Of a DNA stretch of 64,000 nt, positions 48,661 through 57,779 are shown piece after piece. The notes beneath the pieces were generated by a model that saw only the letters and a program-made list of their open reading frames with translations, did not search any database and was not told the origin of the DNA. Position 1 is the stretch's first letter. Each line of letters begins with the position of its first letter. The stretch is from JAEYXS01 sp943367715 (GTDB lineage Bacteria > Verrucomicrobiota > Verrucomicrobiia > Limisphaerales > JAEYXS01), in NCBI GenBank assembly GCA_943367715.1, contig CALRJY020000013.1, forward strand, positions 1 through 64,000. Reading direction: 5' to 3'. Made by a program: the position numbers and the translations under genes.

Positions 48661-49563
48661 TCATTGCGCAGCTCCCATCCCATCCCCCACCCGCGCATAC
48701 AGCTCCCGGCACTGCTTCGAGTTTTCCACCAGATCCGCCGCCAGTTTGATGCGGCCCGGCTCAAAGATCGTGATCGTCGAGCTGCCGCCGAATTTGAAAT
48801 AGCCCTTCTCATCCCCCTTCGCCACCGCTTTGCCCGCCTGAAATGTCTGTACCGCAGAGCCCACATTCGTCGCCCCGATCTCCAGCAGCAACACGCGCCC
48901 GAACTTTTCCGATTCCAGCACCGTGAGCCAACGCCGGTTCTCCCACAGGTACGAGAGGCGTTGCTTCAGCGCGACCGGGTTCACCGAATACAACGGCCCG
49001 TTCAGCAGCCGAGTTTCCGCAGGCACACCCGCCGCCGTGAAGTGAAACCGGTGATAATCCACCGGACACAAGCGCGAGAGCACCAAAGTCCCCTGCGCAT
49101 ATTGCTTCGCCAATTGCGCGTCTCCGATCAGTGCGGGTAAATCAAACCGCTGCCCCTTCACGAACACTCCATCCACCTGCGACACATCCTGGAATCCCAA
49201 GTGCCGTGCATCCGCTGGAAACACCACGGAGTCGGGATTCGTATCCAATGGCCGCGCCGAAGGTTTCAGCTTGCGATAGAAGAATTCATTGAACGTCTGA
49301 TAGACCTCCGGCGCATCCGCAAAGTCCGCCGGGTTCACTCCGAAGTCTTTGATGAACCTCAGCACCTTTTCCCGACTCGCGGACTGATCCATCCGCCAGC
49401 CATACCAGCGTGAGAACAACGCCCGCTTTGCCACCAACTCCAGCGAGAGCTTCCCGAGCGGATTCCCATAGGCCCAGTTCAGCCATGCCCCGCCATAGAC
49501 CTGCTCCCGCTCCACCTTGCCGGTGTAACGGTTAAAAAATTCGATTGCTTCAGTCTCAGCCAT
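48661..49563 (-). CDS. psd: Phosphatidylserine decarboxylase
   Basis: 300 residues. The fold signature includes FNEFFYRKLKPSARPLD at about 92-108, PVDYHRFHFTAAG near 167-179 and the self-cleavage site FGGSSTITIF near 258-267, where the serine becomes the pyruvoyl group. GSS instead of GST is usual for the longer type of bacterial enzyme. It makes phosphatidylethanolamine at the inner membrane. The gene follows an alpha-oxoamine synthase gene by 12 bases, so both may belong to one lipid pathway. Confidence 0.95.
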   Translation of the reverse strand: MAETEAIEFFNRYTGKVEREQVYGGAWLNWAYGNPLGKLSLELVAKRALFSRWYGWRMDQSASREKVLRFIKDFGVNPADFADAPEVYQTFNEFFYRKLKPSARPLDTNPDSVVFPADARHLGFQDVSQVDGVFVKGQRFDLPALIGDAQLAKQYAQGTLVLSRLCPVDYHRFHFTAAGVPAETRLLNGPLYSVNPVALKQRLSYLWENRRWLTVLESEKFGRVLLLEIGATNVGSAVQTFQAGKAVAKGDEKGYFKFGGSSTITIFEPGRIKLAADLVENSKQCRELYARVGDGMGAAQ

Positions 49564-49575
49564 GAACCTCTAAAT

Positions 49576-50667
49576 CTACACCGAGATCAAAGCCTTCACC
49601 AGCTTTTGCAGTTGTTCCTGCGTATGTTCGCTGGAGATCGCAAACCGGAAATACCCGCTCTCCGGCCCGCCCGGATATTGGATGAAGGGCGGATAAATCC
49701 CGGCCTTCAACAACGCCTTCTTTAATTTCTCCGCCTCAGTCTTCGACTTGGGTATGATCGGTAATATCGGACTGGCATCCTCCGGCAAAACCACACCAGC
49801 AAGGTGCAACTGCTTCCGCACCCATTGGATCTTGGCGAACAAGCGTTTCCTTAACCCCGTATCCTTCGCGCGTTCAGCTATCGCCACGAGGCATCCATTC
49901 ACCAATGGCAATGGCAAAGGCGTATTCCCCACCAGCAAACGGCTCTTCGCCAAAATCAACTCATGCCATTTCGTTGGTGCGAAGATGACGCCACCATACA
50001 CACCAAACGCCTTGCTCAACGTCGCCGTTTGGATCACGCGGCTGCGCGAGAGCTTCCAGTGTTCCACACTGCCCCGCCCCTTCGCGCCAGAGATACCCGC
50101 CGCATGAGCATCATCCACCAGGAGCAAGGCATCCTTAGGCAGCACCGCGAGATAATCTTTCAACGGGGCCAGCGAACCGTCATGCGCAAACACCCCATCT
50201 GTCATCACCAGACACCGTTTCGGCCGACCGGCATCCCGCCATTTCGTCAGCAGCGAACCTGGCGAACGATGCCAAAACACCGTGACCGGACATCCCAGCA
50301 ATTGCGCCGCATCTTGCAGACACGCATGCGCCCGCTCGTCGATAAAAACATGCTGAATCTTCCCCGTGAGCCCCTGCGCCACCGCCAGATTCGTTAGGTA
50401 ACCATTGGATGTTAGCATGGCATCCTTAACACCGAAGAACTTGGCGAGCACTCCTTCCAGCTTCCCATACAGCACATGATTCCCCGTGGTGCGTCGCGAG
50501 GCCGCCACATTCAGCCCATACTTGTCCAAGCCCTCCTTCACCGCCCGCAACACCTTCGGATGGCTCGCCAGCCGGAAATAATCGCACCCTGCGAAATAGC
50601 TCAGTTTCTTACCCCGATAGCGCACATAGGTGCGATCTATTTGCTGCAACTCATCAGACATAAGCAT
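49576..50667 (-). CDS. Alpha-oxoamine synthase family PLP enzyme (BioF/KBL/SPT-like)
   Basis: 363 residues. Fold type I PLP enzyme with RRTTGNHVLYGKLEGVLAKF (acceptor loop), VDDAHAAGISG with the PLP-binding Asp, and Lys219 in TATLSKAFGVYGG as Schiff base. Members condense an amino acid with an acyl-CoA: BioF (biotin), KBL (threonine), SPT (sphingolipid base). It is short, about 20-30 residues less than BioF or SPT. No biotin genes are near; linkage to psd suggests lipid chemistry such as a sphingoid base, but that is inference. A start at the ATG at 50661 is equally possible. Confidence 0.88.
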   Translation of the reverse strand: MLMSDELQQIDRTYVRYRGKKLSYFAGCDYFRLASHPKVLRAVKEGLDKYGLNVAASRRTTGNHVLYGKLEGVLAKFFGVKDAMLTSNGYLTNLAVAQGLTGKIQHVFIDERAHACLQDAAQLLGCPVTVFWHRSPGSLLTKWRDAGRPKRCLVMTDGVFAHDGSLAPLKDYLAVLPKDALLLVDDAHAAGISGAKGRGSVEHWKLSRSRVIQTATLSKAFGVYGGVIFAPTKWHELILAKSRLLVGNTPLPLPLVNGCLVAIAERAKDTGLRKRLFAKIQWVRKQLHLAGVVLPEDASPILPIIPKSKTEAEKLKKALLKAGIYPPFIQYPGGPESGYFRFAISSEHTQEQLQKLVKALISV

Positions 50668-50669
50668 GT

Positions 50670-51125
50670 TTATCCACGAACCAAATCTACCGTAGCTACA
50701 AACCTGTCTACAATTGAATCATAGATCTCGTTTTTATCCTTGGCCCTGCATGTTTGCAGGATCAAAATCACAAAGTCTTGCCCTCTGAATAACCAATTTC
50801 GAGAGTGCCATAGCTCCTGCATATCCTCGTTCCAAACTTCTTGATCAAACCGGGGTTTTCTCTCGAATGCATCTTCAGGCAAAAACGCATATTGTTCCAC
50901 CACCTCGCTCCAGCTTTTGCGAATTGGTGTCTCCAACTCCTTCAAACGCCTGCTTTCCCAATGCTCACGGTCAAAGGTCGTAACCGTAAACATTGGCCCT
51001 GTTCCTGAATCAGAGCTAAAACTAAGCAAGGTTCCAATTGCGAGCGCATTCCATCCGATGGGCAACTCCGCCTCCCAATAGTTCAAATGCCGATAGCAAT
51101 AGAATCTGACGGGCATCCCCTCCAT
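50670..51125 (-). CDS. Hypothetical protein
   Basis: 151 residues, no signal or membrane helix. Aromatic and acidic, with segments YRHLNYWEAELPIGWNALA and KELETPIRKSWSEVVEQY; no family recognised. Its base composition is more AT-rich than the flanking genes. It begins one base after the stop of the lyase-like gene and ends just before the oxoamine synthase start, so it is in the middle of a compact minus-strand run, yet may be a late insertion. Confidence 0.6.
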   Translation of the reverse strand: MEGMPVRFYCYRHLNYWEAELPIGWNALAIGTLLSFSSDSGTGPMFTVTTFDREHWESRRLKELETPIRKSWSEVVEQYAFLPEDAFERKPRFDQEVWNEDMQELWHSRNWLFRGQDFVILILQTCRAKDKNEIYDSIVDRFVATVDLVRG

Positions 51126-51126
51126 G

Positions 51127-51966
51127 TCATTTCTCTTTCTTCAATGGTCCAATCGGCTCCCGCGAAATCACCACGTCATCAATGTACACATGATGATCCG
51201 CCTTGGCGTTCCACGTTCCACCTAGATAGACATTAATCCACACCATCTCGACTTTCAGCGTATCCACGGCGCGCATCCGTATATCCGTCTTCTCAAAAGC
51301 CAGTTTACCATCCACCCAACCGCGCAAAATTCCATCCGCTTTGCCCAATGTGTTAAGCTTCACGTACTGTTCGATGCAATACCAGCGGTTGTTCTCCAAG
51401 TAGCCCAGCTTGTCCTTCTCCCAGATCCACTCGGAGCCGTATTGCCCCTTCATGTCCATGTGATAGCAGTAGAACCCGATGGGCGTCTTGCCTTCCTTGC
51501 GTCCGGCAAAAAGGCCGCGAGCCGACCAACCGTCCGTACCATCCACGGGCTTGCCGCCCCAACCCGCTTTCCCATAAGTGCCACCGATGCCGGGGAACTT
51601 CCCGCCTTGTGTCGCCGTCCAGTCATCTCCTAACCGCAGGTAATAACGGAAGTAAGCCTCTTCCGGTTCACTGCCAGTCTGTTTCTTGAAATAATACTCC
51701 ACGCTCGTGCCGTAGTGTCCGTCCTTGTTCACCTTCACCCGCAGTGCTTTGCCGGAGAGCGGCTCGAACTTGCGCTCCGGATCGCTTGTCACCAGTTCAC
51801 AATTCTCCGGCACCTGCTTCTCTCCCCACGCCTTGAACCAGTCCGCCGACTCAAAATCCGCCGTGAAATAAACCGCCTTGTTCGTGCTTTGGGCAGCCGC
51901 CTTGGGTGGCAGTAATAAAAGGAGGCTTAGGCAAAACCATAACCACTGTTTCGCGATTGTGTTCAT
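51127..51966 (-). CDS. Secreted polysaccharide-lyase-14-like protein
   Basis: 279 residues with signal peptide (about 8-25, WFCLSLLLLLPPKAAA). A jelly-roll of the concanavalin type: YFTADFESADWFKAWG at the start of the fold, AYFRYYLRLGDDW, GKFPGIGGTYGKAGWGG and GFYCYHMDMKGQYGSEWIW. This pattern is typical for PL14-like alginate or glucuronan lyases. The active site cannot be placed by eye. The ATG at 51966 opens the signal. A terminator of the upstream gene stands 65 bases before it. Confidence 0.75.
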   Translation of the reverse strand: MNTIAKQWLWFCLSLLLLLPPKAAAQSTNKAVYFTADFESADWFKAWGEKQVPENCELVTSDPERKFEPLSGKALRVKVNKDGHYGTSVEYYFKKQTGSEPEEAYFRYYLRLGDDWTATQGGKFPGIGGTYGKAGWGGKPVDGTDGWSARGLFAGRKEGKTPIGFYCYHMDMKGQYGSEWIWEKDKLGYLENNRWYCIEQYVKLNTLGKADGILRGWVDGKLAFEKTDIRMRAVDTLKVEMVWINVYLGGTWNAKADHHVYIDDVVISREPIGPLKKEK

Positions 51967-52021
51967 AGTTTGCGGATAGGCTGGCGACCACCGTATTACG
52001 TCTGTAACAAGATTTCCATCC

Positions 52022-52057
52022 AAACAAAAACGCCCGGCAACCAGAGGTTGCCGGGCG
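52022..52057 (-). terminator. Rho-independent terminator after the DUF5069 gene
   Basis: Stem CGCCCGGCAACC / GGTTGCCGGGCG with a 3-base loop (52031-52057). On the minus strand it is followed by TTTTTGTTT. It ends the DUF5069 transcript. Confidence 0.93.
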
Positions 52058-52078
52058 CTTGAGAAAAAGAATCGCGGC

Positions 52079-52522
52079 CTACTTCAGCTCGGCCGACCAG
52101 AATTCATACCAGTCGTCCAAGTTGTTCAGGTTGATCGCGTCCGGCAACACGGAGTTGTCGTCGTTCAAGCCGTTGGACTTGAGGATGCCCTTGCGGGTGT
52201 CATCGGCATGGATGTAACCGGCGATGGACACATTCAGCTTGTGGATGTTGCCCTTCGTCAGGTTCACGCCCGGCTGCTGTTTGATCCAGGATTCGAACTG
52301 CACGTAGGTCGGCTTGCTCTCCTTAATGAATTTCTTCACCGCGTCGGCATTCAAGCCCAGCGCGCCCACGACCATGGAGTCATAGCCGGCGCCGATGCCA
52401 GGATAGCCATCCGCCAGTTTGCCAGCGGCTTCGAGAGAGACTTTCTGCCACAAACGCGGCAAGTGCAGAACACCCAGCGGACCGGCCGTGCCGGAGCTGA
52501 TCAAAGGAACGATTTTGCTCAT
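52079..52522 (-). CDS. DUF5069 domain protein
   Basis: 147 residues. The start KIVPLISSGTAGPLGVLHLP, then LWQKVSLEAAGKLADGYPG, matches DUF5069 proteins, which are largely confined to Verrucomicrobiota and relatives. The C-terminal part (LPDAINLNNLDDWYEFW) is helical. No enzyme motif is known for the family. It is monocistronic with its own promoter (52552-52581) and a strong terminator, which suggests a well-expressed small soluble protein. Confidence 0.88.
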   Translation of the reverse strand: MSKIVPLISSGTAGPLGVLHLPRLWQKVSLEAAGKLADGYPGIGAGYDSMVVGALGLNADAVKKFIKESKPTYVQFESWIKQQPGVNLTKGNIHKLNVSIAGYIHADDTRKGILKSNGLNDDNSVLPDAINLNNLDDWYEFWSAELK

Positions 52523-52834
52523 AGAGTTAATAGAGTGGTTAACGGGCAGTTAAGATAGTGAACTCGACCACACAGGGTCAACGGGATTTTCCCGTTTCAC
52601 CTCTTTGTAACCCGCCGAAACAGCGTGCTTTCCCTTGATAATTTGAATTTTTCAAAGGAATTCCCGAAACTGACTCTTCTGAGCGTTGGAGAAAGTTACA
52701 TAATAAAAGTGTTTATGTTCATCCCGGAACCGCATTTCAGCGGCTGAAAATGCGGTCATTAGGTCGCGCCATGCTGATTCCTTATGCGCCGGTTCGACTT
52801 GAACCTTTGAGCGATTACCGGCTAATTGGTGGTC
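52523..52834. other. Divergent intergenic region
   Basis: About 310 bases. It includes the DUF5069 promoter and a small hairpin AACGGGA / TCCCGTT (52580-52596) just upstream of the -35 box. Nothing else recognised. Confidence 0.5.
52552..52581 (-). promoter_or_regulatory. Promoter of the DUF5069 gene
   Basis: Minus strand: -35 TTGACC (52581-52576), 18-base spacer, -10 TATCTT (52557-52552), about 30 bases before the start codon. Confidence 0.5.
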
Positions 52835-53644
52835 ATGGAATGGTATTACGCCAAGGACAAGGTCCAAACCGGGCCGGTTGATGAGAAACAGTTACGGGCA
52901 CTGCTCGCCGCCGGTGAGATCGATGCCAGCACGCTCATCTGGCGGGACGGCATGAGTGACTGGCAACCCTTCGGGAAAGCCATGCCCACCATGCTCCCCC
53001 CAAAGCTGCCGGATGGCCACTCAGGGCACGCCTGCAGCCGTTGCGGCAAGATTCATTCGGATGGCGATCTCATAAAATTTGAAGGCCATCTGATCTGCTC
53101 ACAGTGCAAACCGTTCGTTTTTCAACAGTTCAGGGAAACCGGCCAGGTCATCCTCGGCAGTCTTTGGCGTTCTGGAAAAATACTGGTCATGACGCCCGAT
53201 GCGGATCTCCCGGATTTCTGCGTGAAGTGCAACGCCCCGGCCACCAGACAAAGGCTGAAGCGCAATCTCTTCTGGCACAACCCGCTGCTTTACCTGCTGA
53301 TCCTGATAAACCTGATCATTTATGCCATTGTCGCCTCACTGAATGGAAAAAAAGCGACCATTTATGTCGGACTCTGCGAACGACATCACAAGAATCGCTG
53401 GATCGCCATGTGCTGCGGGTGGGGCTCGTTCGCGTTGGGCATCCTGCTCTTCGTGGTGGCAGCATCCATCGAAAGCTGGGGAATATTTTTCTTGGGCTTG
53501 ATAATTCTGCTGACCGGCATCATCGCGGGCATCTCGCTCTCAGCCGTGGTCTCCGCCACGAAGATCACGCCCGAGCATATTTATATCAAAGGTGTCTGTC
53601 CGGAATACCTGGCCAAACTGCCCGAGTGGACGGGCAGCAAATGA
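52835..53644 (+). CDS. GYF_2-domain membrane protein with zinc knuckles
   Basis: 269 residues. The N-terminal 50 residues are a GYF_2 domain (EWYYAKDKVQTGPVDEKQLR..IWRDGMSDWQPFG). CxxC knuckles follow at CSRC and CSQC (about 67-90) and at CVKCNAP, then three membrane helices (around LLYLLILINLIIYAIVA, WGSFALGILLFVVAASI and FFLGLIILLTGIIAGI). Proteins of this type are common in Verrucomicrobiota, Planctomycetes and Bacteroidota with unknown role. Monocistronic. Confidence 0.82.
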   Translation: MEWYYAKDKVQTGPVDEKQLRALLAAGEIDASTLIWRDGMSDWQPFGKAMPTMLPPKLPDGHSGHACSRCGKIHSDGDLIKFEGHLICSQCKPFVFQQFRETGQVILGSLWRSGKILVMTPDADLPDFCVKCNAPATRQRLKRNLFWHNPLLYLLILINLIIYAIVASLNGKKATIYVGLCERHHKNRWIAMCCGWGSFALGILLFVVAASIESWGIFFLGLIILLTGIIAGISLSAVVSATKITPEHIYIKGVCPEYLAKLPEWTGSK

Positions 53645-53774
53645 TACCCGGGACATGTATTATACTATCATAGAAAAATCTGGCACGCCCGTCATCTTCC
53701 GTTAAAAATTAATCGTCACATTTCCAAAACTTTGCCTCCGGGCAATGATGCTTAAAGCCTAAAACACACAAGTT

Positions 53775-54689
53775 ATGTCAGAGAAAATTGGATTCGTCGG
53801 GGTCGGTCGCATGGGTGCCAACATGGCCCGTCGCCTCAAGGAATGCGGCTACACGGTCAGCGCCGTCTATGATGTGCGCAAGGAAGCCGCCGCGGAACTC
53901 GCCACCGAAGTCGGCGCTACCGCCTGCACCACTCTCGCGGGCGTCACGGAAATCTCCGATATCATCATCACCGTCGTCACCGATGACAAGGCCCAGCTCG
54001 ACATCTTCACGAACAAGAAGGACAACCTGCTGAAGAAGGCCGCTGGTCGCGTGTTCATCAACTGCGCCACACTCACGCCCAAGGTCCACGTGCAAGTTGG
54101 CAAGCTCGCCAAGAAGGCCAAGGCCGCCTCGCTCGAAGCTTGCATGGCCTCCAGCATCAATCAGGCCCGCAGCGGCACGCTTTATCTCATGATCGGCGGC
54201 GAGCAGGCCACCTTCAACCAGGTGAAACCCATGCTCGAGAAATTGAGCGATGAAGGCAAACTCCTGCGCTACATCGGCGGACCCGGCAAGGCTGCTGAAG
54301 TGAAAGCGCTCGTGAACATGGTGATGAACATCAACACCGCCGGTCTCGCGGAAGGCCTCGGCCTCGCCGCTGCGCTCGGTCACGATCTCAAGCAGGTCAT
54401 GGAAGTCTTCTCCCAAACCGGCGCGAACTCCCGTGTGCTCGTCACGGATGGCGAGGATATGATGAACCGCGATCATTCCTGCTTCTTCTCCGGCGCCCAC
54501 GCCGCGAAGGACTCCGGCATCGCCCTCTCGCTCGTGAAGGACAAGAAGATCGATGCTCCGCTCGCCACGGCTACCTACAAACAGTTCACCAAGATGACCA
54601 AGATGGGTCTCGGTGGCCTGGACAAATCCGGCATCGCCGAACTCACCTTCAAAGGTCGCGCCGGTAAAGGCCTGAAGAAGTCCAAATAA
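53775..54689 (+). CDS. Beta-hydroxyacid dehydrogenase (3-hydroxyisobutyrate dehydrogenase family)
   Basis: 304 residues. NAD(P) loop IGFVGVGRMGANMARRL at the N-terminus, then ITVVTDDKAQLDIF, a substrate loop with SSINQARSGTLYLMIGG, and the catalytic Lys in EVKALVNMVMNINTAG. Reduces or oxidises 3-hydroxy acids such as tartronate semialdehyde, succinic semialdehyde or 3-hydroxyisobutyrate. The substrate cannot be told. A hairpin terminator-like structure separates it from the YdeP-type gene, so it may be a separate unit. Confidence 0.92.
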   Translation: MSEKIGFVGVGRMGANMARRLKECGYTVSAVYDVRKEAAAELATEVGATACTTLAGVTEISDIIITVVTDDKAQLDIFTNKKDNLLKKAAGRVFINCATLTPKVHVQVGKLAKKAKAASLEACMASSINQARSGTLYLMIGGEQATFNQVKPMLEKLSDEGKLLRYIGGPGKAAEVKALVNMVMNINTAGLAEGLGLAAALGHDLKQVMEVFSQTGANSRVLVTDGEDMMNRDHSCFFSGAHAAKDSGIALSLVKDKKIDAPLATATYKQFTKMTKMGLGGLDKSGIAELTFKGRAGKGLKKSK

Positions 54690-54709
54690 TTGGCTAAGAT
54701 TTGCCTCAC

Positions 54710-54739
54710 GCAAGGGCGCGGCAAAGACCGCGCCCTTGC
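54710..54739 (+). terminator. Hairpin after the dehydrogenase gene
   Basis: Perfect 12-bp stem GCAAGGGCGCGG / CCGCGCCCTTGC with loop CAAAGA. Only a weak T-rich tail (CTATTATTG) follows, so termination is likely but not certain. Confidence 0.6.
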
Positions 54740-54769
54740 CTATTATTGTAACGAGAGCACCAACTGATC

Positions 54770-57070
54770 ATGCCCAGCCGCAAAATAGAAAGTGATTGGA
54801 AAGCCAAGCTCCGCGCCGCCATTCCCTTTGGCCTCGGCGAGACTAAGCCCAAGCACTTTCGCGACATGATCGGCATCATCTGGAAGAATCGCGACAACCT
54901 TCCCTACGCCTACAAGGTCATCACCAAAGGCGTCTGCGATGGCTGCGCCCTCGGTGTCGCGGGCCTGCACGATTGGACCATTCCCGGTGTTCACCTGTGC
55001 ATGACCCGTCTGAATCTGCTCCGGCTGAACACCATGCCGGAGTGTGATCACAATTTACTCTCCGACATCGAGGCCCTGCGCAGCAAGCTCTCCCAGCAAC
55101 AGCAGCACAGCCCCCTGCCCACTTCGGCGCAAGGCAAAGGCAGGCTCTACAACGGCTTCGATAACGCGCAACTTCGCGAACTCGGTCGCCTCTCCTATCC
55201 CATGCTCCGTTGCAAAGGCGATAAAGGCTTCCGCCGCATCACTTGGGATGAAGCGCTCGCTCGCATCGGCAAACGCATCCGGGTTGCCGATCCCAAGCGG
55301 CTCGCTTTCTTCGTCACCTCACGAGGCGTGACGAATGAAGTCTATTACGTCGCGCAAAAAGTCGCCCGCTTTCTCCGCACGAATAACATCGATAACGCCG
55401 CGCGTCTTTGCCATTCGCCTTCCACCGGCGCGATGAAGTATGGCATCGGCGTCTCCGCGACCACGTGCAGTTACAAGGATTGGTACGGCACCGACCTCAT
55501 CATTTTCTTCGGCGCGAACCCGGCCAACGACCAGCCCGTCACCACCAAGTATCTGCACGAGGCCAAGGTGCTTGGCACCAAGGTCGTGATGGTGAATCCC
55601 TACATGGAGCCCGGAATGAAACGCTACTGGGTGCCCTCCACCGCCAGCAGCGCGCTCTTCGGAACGGATATCGCGGATTACTGGTTCCCGGTCACGCAAG
55701 GCGGCGACATCCCGTTCCTCTACGGCGTCCTGAAAATCCTGATCGCGGAAGGCTGGCTGAATCACGAATTCATCGCCAACCACACCACCGATTTTGAAGC
55801 CCTGAAAACTGCCGTTGCGAGATACGACTGGCCTGAACTTGAGCGTGAATCCGGCCTCAGCCAGGCGGACATGCGCGAATTCGCCCAGATCATCCGCGAT
55901 GCGAAAAACGCCGTGCTCGTCTGGAGCATGGGCATCACGCAGCACACGTTCGGCGGCGATGGTGTCTCGATGATTTTGAACCTCGGCCTCGCGCGCGGTT
56001 ACGTGGGCCGCGATAAAAACGGGCTCATGCCCATCCGTGGTCATTCCAGCGTGCAAGGCGGCGCGGAGATGGGCGCTTATGCCACGGCCTTCCCGGGTGG
56101 CAAAGCCATCACCGTCGAGAACGCCCGCGAGCTCGCCGATCACTACGGTTTTGAAGTCCCCTCATGGCCGGGCCTCCCCGCCACCGAGATGGTGGAAGCC
56201 TGCGCCCGCGGTGAACTCGACATGCTCTACTGTCTCGGCGGCAACTTCCTCCGCACGCTGCCCGAGCCGGATTACGTCGCCAAGGCCATGGCCAATGTTC
56301 CCTTGCGCGTGCATCAGGACATCATCCTGACTGATCAGATGTTCATCGAACCGCAGGAGGAAGTCATTCTCCTGCCCGCCAAGACGCGCTACGAACAGGA
56401 TGGCGGCGGCATCGAGACCACCACGGAACGCCGCATCGCTTTCAGCCCTGAGATACCTCGTCAGGTAGGTGAAGCCCGTGCGGAATGGAAGATTCTCTTG
56501 GACATCGCTGCGGCTACCTATCCCAACCGTGCCGATGATCTGGGATGCGCGAGCGGCCCGGACATCCGCGAGGAGATCGCCAAGGTCGTGCCCTTCTATC
56601 GCGGCATCGAGAATCTGAAAGACACCGGCGATGCCGTCCAATACGGCGGCCCGCATCTCTGCGCCAACGGCCGTTTTCCCACCGTCGATGGCAAAGGTCA
56701 TTTCCGCGTGGTGGAGATTCCCCAACTCCGCAAAGACCGCCCTGCGGGCCTCTTCGAAGTCAGCACGCGTCGCGGGAAACAGTTCAATACGCTCATCTAC
56801 GCGGAGATCGATCCGCTCACTGGCGCCGCGCGTGATGCCATTTTCATCAGCCCGGAAGATGCCGCTTCACTGCATCTGAAACAGGATGATCGCATCGCTT
56901 TGGTGAATGAACTGGCGCGTTACGAAGGCCGCGTTTTCATTGCTGCCATCGCCCAAGGCAACCTGCAAGTCATGTGGCCTGAGGGAAACATCATCATCCA
57001 TCGCGGGTCGGTGGATACGCTCGGTGGCGTGCCGGATTACAACTGCCAGGTCCGCATTGAGAAGATCTGA
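54770..57070 (+). CDS. FdhF/YdeP-family molybdopterin oxidoreductase
   Basis: 766 residues. An N-terminal GVCDGCALG (about 57-65) fits the YdeP type, which lacks the usual four-Cys cluster. The molybdopterin domains are clear: FFGANPANDQPVTTKYL, GHSSVQGGAEMGAYATAF, LYCLGGNFLRTLPEPDY and the C-terminal DINYCQ-like NCQVRIEKI end. The E. coli relative YdeP has been tied to acid resistance; the reaction is unknown. FdhD, needed to sulfurate the cofactor of this group, is encoded at 57780-58676, which supports the call. Single-subunit, probably cytoplasmic, with no electron partner nearby. Confidence 0.92.
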   Translation: MPSRKIESDWKAKLRAAIPFGLGETKPKHFRDMIGIIWKNRDNLPYAYKVITKGVCDGCALGVAGLHDWTIPGVHLCMTRLNLLRLNTMPECDHNLLSDIEALRSKLSQQQQHSPLPTSAQGKGRLYNGFDNAQLRELGRLSYPMLRCKGDKGFRRITWDEALARIGKRIRVADPKRLAFFVTSRGVTNEVYYVAQKVARFLRTNNIDNAARLCHSPSTGAMKYGIGVSATTCSYKDWYGTDLIIFFGANPANDQPVTTKYLHEAKVLGTKVVMVNPYMEPGMKRYWVPSTASSALFGTDIADYWFPVTQGGDIPFLYGVLKILIAEGWLNHEFIANHTTDFEALKTAVARYDWPELERESGLSQADMREFAQIIRDAKNAVLVWSMGITQHTFGGDGVSMILNLGLARGYVGRDKNGLMPIRGHSSVQGGAEMGAYATAFPGGKAITVENARELADHYGFEVPSWPGLPATEMVEACARGELDMLYCLGGNFLRTLPEPDYVAKAMANVPLRVHQDIILTDQMFIEPQEEVILLPAKTRYEQDGGGIETTTERRIAFSPEIPRQVGEARAEWKILLDIAAATYPNRADDLGCASGPDIREEIAKVVPFYRGIENLKDTGDAVQYGGPHLCANGRFPTVDGKGHFRVVEIPQLRKDRPAGLFEVSTRRGKQFNTLIYAEIDPLTGAARDAIFISPEDAASLHLKQDDRIALVNELARYEGRVFIAAIAQGNLQVMWPEGNIIIHRGSVDTLGGVPDYNCQVRIEKI

Positions 57071-57103
57071 AGCCGCACGAGATTCATTGGGCGCTGAAGC
57101 ACT

Positions 57104-57730
57104 TTACCTCTTGTCCGGGTTCAATCCTCGATACGCGTATGGTGCTATGAATCCCGCCATCACTTGGGCCAGCCAATAAATGATCAGGCTTTTGAGCGGC
57201 AATAATCCCACCATACCCGAACCCAATGTAGTCGCCGGGTTAAACAACGCACCCGACACCGTCCCCATCGCGAAAACACCGCCCATAATGAGCCCGCCCA
57301 TCACCGCTCCGGACGCTATGGGCGACAGCTTCTCCCGCTGCCCGCAGAGATGCAGCATGGCGTAACATAACAGCAGTGTGAAAAGGAACTCGGCCACAAA
57401 CACCGGCAACGGAAGCGATTGAAGGTTGCCTGAGATGACAGTGCGTTTCAGCACCTTGATCACTGCCACTGCCGCAGCCGCTCCCAGAAATTGAAAAACC
57501 AGGTAAGGAGCCAGTTCCTTGACTGGTAACAAGCCGCTGCGCCACATCGTCACCGAGACTGCCGGATTGAGATGAGCCCCGGAGATGTTCCATACCAGCA
57601 ACGTCATCACAGCCACCATCACGCCGATGCCCACTGCCGGAATCGTGCCCACGCCCGCATTGATGGAGACACACCCAAGGGTGAGCATCCAAAAGAACAC
57701 GCCGAAAAATTCCGCGAGATACTTGTTCAT
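57104..57730 (-). CDS. Aquaporin-type MIP channel
   Basis: 208 residues, six helices. First pore motif HLNPAVSVTMW, second FNPATTLGSGM; the position after the second NPA is Thr, not Arg-Asp, so the selectivity filter differs from both GlpF and classical AqpZ. Substrate may be water or another small neutral molecule. The start is the ATG at 57730; one in-frame TTG lies just before it. It sits on the opposite strand between the YdeP-type gene and fdhD. Confidence 0.88.
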   Translation of the reverse strand: MNKYLAEFFGVFFWMLTLGCVSINAGVGTIPAVGIGVMVAVMTLLVWNISGAHLNPAVSVTMWRSGLLPVKELAPYLVFQFLGAAAAVAVIKVLKRTVISGNLQSLPLPVFVAEFLFTLLLCYAMLHLCGQREKLSPIASGAVMGGLIMGGVFAMGTVSGALFNPATTLGSGMVGLLPLKSLIIYWLAQVMAGFIAPYAYRGLNPDKR

Positions 57731-57779
57731 CAAAAACCGTTGTTAACGCCTGATGTAAAGGAAACCGACCTCCGGCTCA

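Noticed and set aside
54770..57070. Catalytic subunit of a formate dehydrogenase complex
   Set aside because: The N-terminal motif GVCDGC fits YdeP-like proteins, and no beta or gamma subunit genes are near.
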